Source of the DNA: Tubulanus polymorphus
Taxonomy: Eukaryota > Nemertea > Palaeonemertea > Tubulaniformes > Tubulanidae
DNA length: 64,000 bases
Reading direction: 5' to 3'
Assembly (NCBI RefSeq): GCF_964204645.1
Contig: NC_134026.1
Coordinates: 13,976,450-14,040,449, forward strand
Of this stretch, positions 43,717-53,416 are shown piece by piece (the first letter of the stretch is position 1; each line of letters begins with the position of its first letter). The notes under the pieces are model-generated. The model was not told the origin of the DNA. It worked only from the letters and a program-made list of their open reading frames with translations, and did no database searches. The position numbers were made by a program, and so were the translations under genes.

Positions 43717-44151
43717 TTATTGATTTATTAATTCTTTTAATAATTTATCTTGTTCTTCAACTGTTATATGACCATTTAAACTCATTATATAATCTAATGT
43801 GTTTTTTGATTTATTAATTTTTTAAATATTAGTTTTAATTTTTTCTTTATTACTTTTTATATTTAATTTTGAACTTATACCAGTTAAAACACTTGATGAT
43901 AATCCTAGCACACCAATTGATATAGCTAAAGATGTTAATGGACTGAATATTGCTAGAAATGTTATTACAGAACTAATTGTAACTGAACCACTTATAATAA
44001 AATAATATATAATTTTACTTTTTAAATATCTTTTCTTTTTTATCGTTAAGTCACTTTCACATTTTAATATTTGTATTTCTAAATATGTTTTTAATTAAGT
44101 TTTATTTATATCATGGGGAATAATATTAACACCATCAATTTTATCATCCAT
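43717..44151 (-). pseudogene. Small two-helix Polinton membrane protein, two stops
   Basis: The gene starts MDDKIDGVNIIPHDINKT after TTTTTTGCTAAATAAATG. In-frame TAA at 44097 and another near 43829 interrupt it. The middle has two hydrophobic helices (IIYYFIISGSVTISSVITFL and TSLAISIGVLGLSSSVL), and the end has YIMSLNGHITVEEQDKLLKE, a calcium-binding-like DGxI-E segment typical of a small Polinton membrane protein. Only about 145 residues. Confidence 0.55.
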
Positions 44152-44176
44152 TTATTTAGCAAAAAATAATATATAA

Positions 44177-44599
44177 TTAATTCGTAAATTTATATGCTAC
44201 AAATATAACAATAACTGTTCCACCTAAAATCAAAATTATTTCATATTTCTGTTGTTCTTTACTTGGGGTATAATAATCTGACAATTTAGGTTTGTATAGA
44301 TGTAATTTTTCTTTATTGGTTACCGCGTTATATAAACTCATTGCATCATCGACTGATTGAAAATCTCTATGTGAAATTTTCTGATCATATAATTCTTTAT
44401 TGATGTAATCCATATAGTTTTGTCTCTTTTCTCTATATTCTTCTGCTGCTTTATTGTATTTCTCTAATGCTAAATTATGTCTTTCTTGTTCTGATAATGA
44501 ACCATTTTTATCAATATGCTTAAATAAATAACCACCACCAGTAAATGCTAAAGCGTTAACAATTGCCGATCCTATAATAGTTATAATTGCAGATTCCAT
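44177..44599 (-). CDS. Polinton membrane protein with N- and C-terminal helices (140 aa)
   Basis: The frame is intact and follows TTTTTTTGCTTAATAAATG. The N-terminal helix is IITIIGSAIVNALAFTGGGY, followed by a charged coiled middle (LEKYNKAAEEYREKRQNYMD) and the C-terminal helix IILILGGTVIVIFVAY. It lies 25 nt upstream of the next start and is likely to be transcribed from its own promoter element. Proteins of this kind are common in Polintons; the function is unknown. Confidence 0.65.
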   Translation of the reverse strand: MESAIITIIGSAIVNALAFTGGGYLFKHIDKNGSLSEQERHNLALEKYNKAAEEYREKRQNYMDYINKELYDQKISHRDFQSVDDAMSLYNAVTNKEKLHLYKPKLSDYYTPSKEQQKYEIILILGGTVIVIFVAYKFTN

Positions 44600-44622
44600 T
44601 TATTAAGCAAAAAAATATGCAT

Positions 44623-45492
44623 TTATATAGGAGGAATATATTTTTGTTTTTCCAAATAATCAATAGTTAAATTAAATAAAGTAACTGCTAATGTTAATTT
44701 TAAAATATCATTTATATCAAATCTATCAACATTAACACTTCCCATTTTAAATACTTTTTTTAATACCATTGAATAACCAACAGTTCCAACTGATAATAAT
44801 GCTCCATTATATAATCCAGGAAGAAAGACACTCTAAATATTTGGATGGATATATGAAAGCTGTGGGTACTGGAGTGTGTAATGGGTAGTGTAGTGTGATC
44901 TGTGTGCATTTGTGGCCAGCACACAGATCACATTGTTCAATGGGGTTTGGTCCAGGACTCGCGAGATTTTCAACAACACGGAAGTAACGTGTAATGAATG
45001 ATGACTTGAATTGCATGACTACCTACCACCCCGCATTATTGTTGGAAAAGTAAACGTTCCGCACTGACTAAAAATTAGTAATAATAATTAATAACATTTT
45101 AGAAATGGCCAGAATTTTAACTAAGGTTCTATCTCATTTTTATTTTACAATTGCGATTGGTATAAATTTTTTCTAAACGGCCGTCAAGGCTTCATGTTTC
45201 GTCTGCAATTCACTGCAAATAGTTACGCAACTACGCACATTTCAGTGTTTTTGGCAGCTGTACACTCAATCGGCACCGTACGTGACTAGCTTCACTGCGG
45301 AATTATCATTAATTAACATCGCCATATCACATCATATTCAGCCTTAAAACCCTAACAGCCGAAATAATTGAAATGCACACAACTTTCTAATTGAGAGTGG
45401 CCGTGTTTGTGTTCTGCTGCTTCGCGTAAATCCCGCGCGGTGGCGCAACCGCGCAGAGTAGGTCCAGTTATTATCCACTTATTATCACTCAT
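44623..45492 (-). pseudogene. Polinton membrane protein interrupted by a 643-bp insertion
   Basis: The coding pieces are 45492-45463 (start MSDNKWIITG) and 44819-44623 (GALLSVGTVGYSMVLKK and a C-terminal LTLAVTLFNLTIDYLEKQKY). The insertion 44820-45462 is flanked by TCCAG on both sides; taking it out with one TSD leaves one continuous frame. The start element TTTTTTTGATAAATAAATG overlaps the last codons of the preceding gene. Confidence 0.7.
44820..45462. mobile_element. 643-bp unknown insertion with 5-bp TSD
   Basis: TCCAG at 44815-44819 and 45463-45467 flanks sequence of ordinary, less AT-rich composition. It contains no coding region, no clear terminal inverted repeat and only a local GCGCGGTGGCGCAACCGCGC hairpin near 45436 and a GATCTGTGTGC/GCACACAGATC pair near 44900-44935. 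It could be a solo LTR or another short element. Confidence 0.6.
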
Positions 45493-45783
45493 TTATTTAT
45501 CAAAAAAATTACTATCTTCAAAATATTTAATTATCTTAGTTATAATTATTTCAACATTTATAGTATTATTAGTTTCATTTTCATATATTCCAGTTATTAT
45601 TCTTTTAATATCATCAATGATAAAATCTTCATCTAATTCATCAAATCTTAAAGATTCTCTAATTAGGGTTTTCTGACTTTCGTCGAAAACCCTTTTGTAA
45701 TTCTGTTGATTGTTATTATTATTATTTACATATTTTCCACTTTTTTTTCGCACATAAAATTCATCTTCTATCAGATTCGACAA
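45493..45783 (-). CDS. Polinton protein, N-terminally truncated
   Basis: The open frame runs IEDEFYVRKKSGKYVN, an Asn run, and an acidic helical C-terminus ending FFDK with TAA directly abutting the next ATG. No good start codon or promoter element precedes it: the frame is closed by TAG at 45786 and composition changes here. The N-terminal part of the gene is therefore missing at the junction with foreign DNA. Function unknown. Confidence 0.45.
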   Translation of the reverse strand: MSNLIEDEFYVRKKSGKYVNNNNNNQQNYKRVFDESQKTLIRESLRFDELDEDFIIDDIKRIITGIYENETNNTINVEIIITKIIKYFEDSNFFDK

Positions 45784-45982
45784 CTAACTGCTTCTAATTG
45801 AAATGTAGAATTCTGATAGCAATATAACACGCATTCGCTCCGCGTAGATTATACCTATGCACTCTCCGTCCTATTTTAAACTTAAAATTACTTACTGAAA
45901 GATAACACCGGATGATAGTAGCAATCGCGACTCGCCCTGTCCGGTACTCCCACTAACGATAACAACAGCGTCCTGTCCTGTG

Positions 45983-46045
45983 GCATGGTGGATAAGGTGT
46001 TTGACTCCCGACTGAGTGGTCGAGGGTTCGAATTCTAGTGAAACC
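45983..46045 (+). repeat. tRNA-like pol III promoter, probable SINE head
   Basis: TGGCATGGTGGATAAGGTG resembles an A box and GAGGGTTCGAATTCTAG contains a B box (GGTTCGAATTC) about 45 bp later, the spacing of a tRNA-derived SINE. A complete cloverleaf with a clear acceptor stem is not evident, so I do not call it a tRNA gene. Confidence 0.4.
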
Positions 46046-46366
46046 ATGCATTATCACAGTACAGCGCCGGCGCGCAACAATTGTTTTACTAATGAAACGA
46101 CATGGTGGATGGTTGAAATCATTTTCGGCTTAAATTTATCGCGAGTTTTAGGACTTTAATGAATTTCACGAAACCATGATTTCTAAAATGAGTCAATTGA
46201 TTAATTCTATTCGTAAATCAATTTACGTTGGCTACATTTCCTGAAGATTTCGGGGTCAAATCAACGTGATACGGACAGAAATTGTAGGAATTTTCACACG
46301 GAATTTTACTTCCGCGTTCAGTTGACGACTCGTATCGATGACAACGACAGCGGAGTTTATGTATTC

Positions 46367-46403
46367 ATAGAACTATAACGGATATTCCGTTATAGTTCTA
46401 TGA
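46367..46403. repeat. Perfect 17-bp-arm palindrome
   Basis: CATAGAACTATAACGGA is followed by a 3-nt loop and its exact inverse, TCCGTTATAGTTCTATG. Confidence 0.85.
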
Positions 46404-48349
46404 TGTATTTTAAGGTGAGAATCCGTTAACCAGGGAATGTATTAAATGATTTCTTTAATAATATGAGTATGGTAGCAAATGAGTAGGCCTACTTGGTGAA
46501 GCAATGATCATTGTTGGCTACTTACTTAATGCCTAGCTTTTTGGGGGGATGCGCCTAGAATAGATTTAGGCCCTAAATATAATGGGTAGAGCCAGTCAGT
46601 GGAATGCCTTAATAGCAGCTAGTTATGGCCTGGTTTACACTGAATGTGCATGACAATTTATTTTGATTACTTTCTTTCCAGCTATTATTCGTAGAATGAA
46701 CTGGTCACTACGGTCTTCCATTCCTTTGCGGATTCTTGCAGGAATATTAAACCACAGTGCGCAAATGTATGTTTCAAATTAGGCTTTTTCGACATTGACA
46801 GCCAAAGACGTAACTTAACACGCTAACTTAAGCGCAACAGTCTCAGATGCTGTAAGTACTTGACGTTTTGCGTAATTTTTTTTTTGTAATGCAATATTTG
46901 GATTAGTAATCAGTCGTACTAACGTACCGGTACATGCAGAATTGGATTCATTGTAATTATGGGATGATAATTCATGGGCGTCACGAGTCCTGCGACATAC
47001 CCTTGATATGAAGCTTTTTTAATGTTAATCATTGACTTGTTTTGGAGTAAACTGAATAGCCCTTAAAATACCAATGCCACGTGGCTTGGTGTCTATGCTC
47101 TACGAGACTGTAGTAATAGATTTTCACAACAAACTCATGATTTCAAATAGTCTCCTAAGCTATCTATATATTATTTCGCTCCTTACCTAAGTAATTCTTA
47201 CATTTGATTGCTTAATTACAGATTGAAAGAGGTCAGATGGCATGAAAATCGACTGTGGCTGACTAATTGGCACGAGTAACCAAAATACTTCAATCATCAG
47301 GGGTAGACAAATTAGCCGAAGATGAATGAAAACTTCACCTTGATGATCATCAGTTGATTTTGCTGTAATTATTTGCCTGGATATATCCTTCATTTCAAAA
47401 TCTGTCTTCAGTAGAATTTCTTTCAATAAAATATTTTGAAGATTGAATTTGAATTGATCTTAAAACCAGAGAAAGCATTCAGAAATTTAGAAAATCCTTG
47501 ACTCATAATCAAATTCTGTGAAGTCAGTTAAGGTCTTTTTGGTCGAATCAAGCCGAGGGCTCGGGTGACTAAAACTCAATTCCTCACTGTCTTATAATGC
47601 CGAGTACGGCAGAGTTTACACACTGAAACACGTTGGGCTGGTTAAGTGTAATTTGGATAAGTCCACAATATAATGACCGCCCTGCCCCGCTGCATCTGAG
47701 ACGTCAACAAGTTAGACTGTATTGCTTCGATGACAAACTGACTCCTACGCAAGATAACCATCCAATTCAAATGTAAATTAAGAAAGAAAACAACAAACTA
47801 GTTGCGTTGATCAACAAAAATAAATCAATAGTTTATTACAATACTTCAATTTCAAAATAAGGATAGGAAAAAATTGAACAATAAGTGTGTTTGCCATGCG
47901 TCTTTAAATATTTCCCAAGAATATGTCTTTGTCTGGCCACCACCTGCCTCGACGTCAGACTTTTTCAAGATTTTCGCTAAAAATACGAAACAAGACAAAA
48001 TTGATGGATGGGAATCATACATGCTACATTCACTCTTACTGCGAACATTGGAATGAGCTAAAGCAATTTTCTAGGAGGAAAAATTGAGTCAAATGATGTT
48101 TCAAAATCTGGACGGGAAAAGTTTTACTGAATTGTATGGCTAATGGCAAATACATGTTTATATTGATAAGGTAAATATCTGTATAAAAGGTTGTATAGCA
48201 ACTTGAATTGAAGGATTAATGCAATAGGTCTCTTATTCTAAAAGACGAGTGAGCCATACTTACTAGATTGGTCATGTGAATCAACATCAAATTTAGAACT
48301 ATCATCCATTTTTAGTTTTCAATCAAAGACCAACCTATGAAATAAAGTA

Positions 48350-48905
48350 CATATTTTTCTGATAACAACCTGGAATAAATTAAAATAAATCTGAGGAATT
48401 CACCAAATTTCTGTATCGAACCCCTAATAGGGCCTATATAACCTATAGATTGATACTTACATACGACAAATTGACGAAGAAACTTCATTTGACAGTATAC
48501 AAACTCGCGGACAAACTCCCAAAATGAATCATGTCCTATTCACCTAGAATCAAACAAAATACAACTAAAAAATTCACAATACAGATTTCGGTTTCGAATC
48601 CTTCAAATAGCTGTTTACTTACATGAAACGAATTATCAAACTACTTCTGCCGACAGCATACCAACTCGCTGACAAACCCCCAAAATGAAACGTGTCATGA
48701 TAAACATCTGGAATTAAACGTAATAAAGCTACAAAACTTACAAAATGTCGGTTTCGAATCCCTCAAATAGCCTTACACTTACAAATGATGGATTATCAAA
48801 CAACTATGAACTCCCACAACGCCACATGTCTTTGATAATCTACAGTGAAAACCTGGAATTAAATGAAATAAATCTTAAAATTCCGATTTGAACCCAACGT
48901 AGGTC
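48350..48905. repeat. Degenerate tandem repeat, ~135-160-bp unit
   Basis: Three or more copies share GACAAACTCCCAAAATGAA, an ATC-GGAATTAAA-AATAAA block, and TTTCGAATCCCTCAAATAG followed by ACTTACA. Copies are anchored near 48513, 48674 and 48808. Confidence 0.6.
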
Positions 48906-49674
48906 CTCTCTCTACTTGTAGGCCTAAGATCTTGAAATAGGATAAATAATGTTATGATGAAAGAGGCATAATGGTTCGGAAAAAATTGAATTCAATATGG
49001 CTCTTGGCCCGGCAAAGTTTGCTTTTGAAATATCCTTTTGATTAGGCCCAGTTACACATTTTAAAAGCAAATTTCATTTTGCATCAAACTAAAAGCAGCT
49101 TTGTTGAGGAAAAGATTCGTTTGAGTCGTAAAATTTATAGCCTAGAACCAATTTCTTCGTCAAAGCGTGACGCATAATTTTGACTGGGTCTTATTTCCAC
49201 GTGGTAGTGGACAGAAAATTTGAATAGGCCTAAATAAAAGAATAATCTATCTTTCTTAGGTTTCATGATAAAGATGCAGCATTAACATAGATTAATGCTT
49301 ATCTTTTACAATTAGGCTTATGTTTCAAAGGAAAACGCCCACAGTTGGTCGAACAGGGGTTAGGCATTGATGGTAGAGGGGCTGTGTGTGTAAAACAGAG
49401 AGATAAAAATGCACGGGAACGAGTTTGTCGAGTGGAGCTTATTATTCCATCAGGGATAGTGTACTATAGTCATGTTATATATCAAAATGTTCCTTATTAG
49501 TTCCGCTGCAACGCTAAAAACAAATTGAGATAGGTTTCCTCGCATTTTTTTACATATTACATCACTTACAACGATAAACGTCCGTCGCCGACTGAAAAAT
49601 TCACAAAAACTTCCGCATTGAGAGCGCCACCGCACCAATTCAAATTGGATCGGAAACCCTCCAGCGATGCACTC

Positions 49675-49700
49675 TAATTCAATTCAATTCAATTCAATAT
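49675..49700 (-). repeat. 3' (TTGAA)n tail of the LINE
   Basis: Four perfect AATTC/GAATT units end the element immediately after an AATAAAGATATA stretch. CR1-like elements end in such short tandem repeats rather than poly(A). Confidence 0.75.
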
Positions 49701-49872
49701 ATCTTTATTGTCCTTTGAGTAATATAAAATACTAGTCAGGTTTTTTTTTTTTTTACAATAAAGATGAGAAAAGGGTAAAATACAAAATTTATAGGAAATC
49801 ATACTAAAAACGCAGTTGAAAAATATGAATAAACATTTTTTTTTTTAAATAACAATAACAGTGATCGATTAT

Positions 49873-52800
49873 TTACATACGTTGTTCGAATCCCAATGCG
49901 GTGAACTTTCCGAGAGCTTTGGTTAGTTTAGGGGAACACATGATAATTTTGAATTTTTCAGAATTGATCTCATTTTCATGAAGAGGATAATATTTTTCAA
50001 ATTCCGTCAAAAGGTCTTTCCTGAGCTCCTGTAACTTTGTACATTCAAGTAGAAAATGTAGCTCATCTTCTATTACATTGCAACTTGTGCAAAGTCTTTG
50101 TTCTTTTGGTGTACTGGTATACCTTCCTGTTTCAATGGCTAACTTGTGTGCGCTAATTCTTAATTTTGAGATAGCTCTTTTATTTGATTTAGGTATATCC
50201 GAAAGTAAGTAGTATTCCAAAGTAAAGTCAAATTTATATTGATTGTATAGGTTCAATTTGTTGTATGAATGTAATTTAGATTTCCAAAATAGTTTGTAGC
50301 GTTCCTGGAGTATATGCTTGAAGTTTCTGATGTCAGTAAATGAGATGAATCCACCTTTGTCTAGTAAATCCTCACAGTTAGTTAATGTCATGATACATTT
50401 CAGGAAGGTATTCCAGTCACTATTTACATCTAAGTCCATTAGCACAATATTTACCATACTATTTACAGAGCCAACCAGGTGTTTATAATATTTGACAATA
50501 TGTACAAATGCATTAATATACAAAGGTAGTCTACCCAACTCGCCCAGAACCGCTAAGTTGGTAGCTTTTTTATTGACCATCAAAATATATTTACAGAATC
50601 TAACCATTAGTTTGTTTAGGTCGTCTTTTTCGAATGATTCTTCTAGGTAAAAAGGTTTTTTGTCCATATTCTTATGGATTCGTTTTGCTAAGTTTCTCTT
50701 AGGTAACCATATTTCGCATCCATATAGGAGTATAGGGGTTACTAGAGTGTCAAATAATTGGAGCGATATATCAGGGGGGCAATTTTGGCTACCTATTAAC
50801 CTCTGTACTGCAAACATAGCCCTACTCGCTGACTTGAATAGTTCCTCTCTAGCCCTTTGGAAACTACCTGTTGAACAAAACATCAAACCAAGATATTTAT
50901 ACTCTTTTACAATATCAACTTCTTGATTGCCTAGGTAAAATTTAGAATGAATCGACATTTGTCCTTTCTTGTTGAAAATCATGCATTTGCTCTTTTCAGT
51001 GTTAATTTCTAATTTCCATGTTTCACAGTATTTTGACAGTTTATCGAGACATTTCTGGAGACCCCTTTCCGAATTAGACACGAGTACCAAATCGTCAGCG
51101 TACAACAAACAATTTACAAGTAATTTCCCAATGGTGGTTGGATCACATTCTTCATCAAAAATCGATACAATATCATTCACATAAAGGTTAAAAAGCATGG
51201 GGCTCAACACGTTCCCCTGCTGTACTCCAATGCAAGACTCAAATTTATCAGATGCAGAAAATGGTCCTAGTTTTAGACGGCATGTCATGTTTTCATACAT
51301 ACTTTTAATTATTTTATTGAAGTGACTTCCAATTTCAGATTTTCTTAGTTTATGTATGAGACCTTGATGCCATACAGAGTCAAATGCCTTCCTGAGATCT
51401 ATGAAGCAACAATACAATTTACCCGAGGTGGACAATTTGGAATCTACGAGTTTTTTTAAAGTTAACATGTGATCTGTAGTTCTACTTTTTGGCATAAAAC
51501 CAATCTGGTTGGGGGTTATTAGGTTTTAATTTATAAGGTAATTACTAAGTCTGTTATTGAGAACCTGGCAAAAAGCTTTACCCAAACAGCTACCCAGTGT
51601 GATTCCTCTATAATTATCTGGCAGTGTTCTGTCGCCTTTTTTTAGCAGAGGTACAATAAGACCTTCGGACCAAGATGTCGGGAATATACCGTTTGAGTAA
51701 ACGAAATTGAACAATTTGGCAAGTGGTTTGATAATGTAGTCTTTGCCATATTTAAGTAGCTCGTTAGTTATTCCATCAAGCCCTGGGATCTACTGTTTTT
51801 AAGTTTAGACAGAGCATTGGATATTTCTTCTTCAGTAATCCGGTAGTCTAATTCTGTAAAAACATTGTCGGCTTCAGGTAAGTTGTCTTCGACAACATTT
51901 TCATGACAAATTTTGGCAGCGTTCAGCGACTTAAAGTGGTTGATAAATTCCGTAGAATTAGGGGTATAATTGTCATTGACTGGTTTTTCACCATCCTTGT
52001 TTAGATTTTTGATAATTTTCCAAAACTCCCTGGGTCTACATTTAGCGAAGTTAATTTTGACAGCTCAGATTGTCTGAATATTGCACGTTTTGTCCTAAGA
52101 GTTTTCTTATATCGTTTTTTTAAAATGAAATATTTCTGCCTTTTCTCCCCATCTGTTTCATAACGTAATTTTCTGCCTGTTAACTGTAAGTTCTTTTTCA
52201 ACGACATACATTCCTTATCAAACCAACTCTTCTTACCGGTATTCTTCTGCACCTTAGGATTCTGAACCTTTGTTTTGACATTGGTATTCAATATGGATAC
52301 AAAATTATTCACTATTTCATTTAACGTTTCGATATTTACACCTTCAGTAGTCCATATTTCACCCTTAAGAAATTGATCTAATTTACACAATATTTCCGGA
52401 TTAGAAAGGTAAGAGTTGACCTCTTCTACATCTTTGAGTTTAGAAAATTGCTTGTTATAAAAATTAGACTGACCAACCGAGGAATTCTTGGGTCTAGGAG
52501 GTACATCTCTTTTGTATTCAAAGCCGAGTGAAATAGCGCAATGATCAGATAGCTCAGTCAGATGGTGCACATAGAAATATTTAATGCGTGGATATAGGCT
52601 TTCATTGGCTATAGCTAAGTCAACCACACTACTGCCGTTCCATTGATGGCATGTATATTCCCCAAAACTGTCACCAGGACAACGACCATTTAAAATACAT
52701 AGATTATTGCCTTCACACAAATTGATAATGTTTCTTCCCATTTTATTAGTAGTGCAATCCTTATTTCTCCGTGGGGAGATATTCTGAATAGACAAATTCA

Positions 52801-53340
52801 TTTCTGATATTCCTGGCAGATACTTTCTATCATTTTCATCAATATTGGTACATTCATTTTTCAATCCTGTTCTTGCGTTCAGGTCACCTATAAGCAACAC
52901 TTCCCCCAAGCTTGAGTACTTTACACATCCACGCTCCAATATCCCAAAGTTTTCCTCTGAGTTTTTTTACACCAAATGATGAATTTAGAGGGCTGAGGTA
53001 ACATATAGCAATGAAGATAGGTCTAGATTTAGGATATTCTGTGAATTTTAGCCAGATTATTTCTGAGGAGGGCCTCTCGGTCACTCTAATCTGCTTTTTT
53101 AGATGATCTCTACATAGAATTGCAATACCGCCGTAGTTCCTATTAATATGTGGGTTTCGTTCTCTGGATCGTAAAGTAGCCGTCAAGTTGGGGGATAAAA
53201 TCTTCACCGGTATGGGTTTCCGTAAGACATACAATATCATATGGTTTTACCAGGTTTTGGAAACATACATCATTTAATTTATCCATGTACTGGCTAGAGA
53301 GACCATGTATATTCCATGCACATATATTAAGTAGGAGCAT
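49873..53340 (-). pseudogene. CR1-like ORF2: endonuclease, reverse transcriptase, zinc motif
   Basis: The endonuclease begins LLLNICAWNIHGLSS at 53340 and shows CLTETHTG, LLIGDLNARTG, VVDLAIAN and ELSDHCAI. The reverse transcriptase has PDNYRGITLGS, CCFIDLRKAFDSVWHQ, GVQQGNVLSPMLFNLYVND and LLYADDLVLV (YADD catalytic box), and the C-terminus has CTSCNVIEDELHFLLEC. The frame is broken near 53150, 52935, 52010 and 51790, and by an in-frame TAA at 51526-51528, so the enzyme cannot be made from this copy. The longest intact piece (51495-49873) holds the reverse transcriptase palm through the zinc motif. Confidence 0.88.
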
Positions 53341-53416
53341 TATTATTCCGTTCAGGCAGGAGACTTCTTCCTAACCGGAGGAGTGTTATAAACAAATTTC
53401 AGTAGTGGTTATTAAA

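Larger units (their letters stand above)
34518..45783. mobile_element. Maverick/Polinton, integrase-to-capsid part
   Basis: This AT-rich block encodes, on the plus strand, HNH nuclease, an unknown protein, a small basic protein, integrase and packaging ATPase. On the minus strand it encodes a zinc-finger protein, the major capsid protein and at least five structural or membrane-type proteins. The gene set is diagnostic of Polintons. The base composition changes abruptly to ordinary host-like sequence near 45784, cutting off the N-terminus of the last gene. The remainder (minor capsid, polymerase) continues at 57605-62460. I found no terminal inverted repeat, TSD or adenain-like protease. Confidence 0.88.
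45784..47860. other. Non-Polinton sequence, no gene seen
   Basis: Composition is ordinary compared with the flanking Polinton. It includes a tRNA-like SINE head and a perfect palindrome (listed separately). No coding region is convincing, including the minus-strand frame near 47187-47426. This block, the LINE and the 1.8-kb element together separate the two Polinton parts. Confidence 0.4.

Noticed and set aside
47187-47426. Possible host exon (79-codon minus-strand frame)
   Set aside because: No splice sites in register, no recognisable domain, and composition typical of noncoding DNA.
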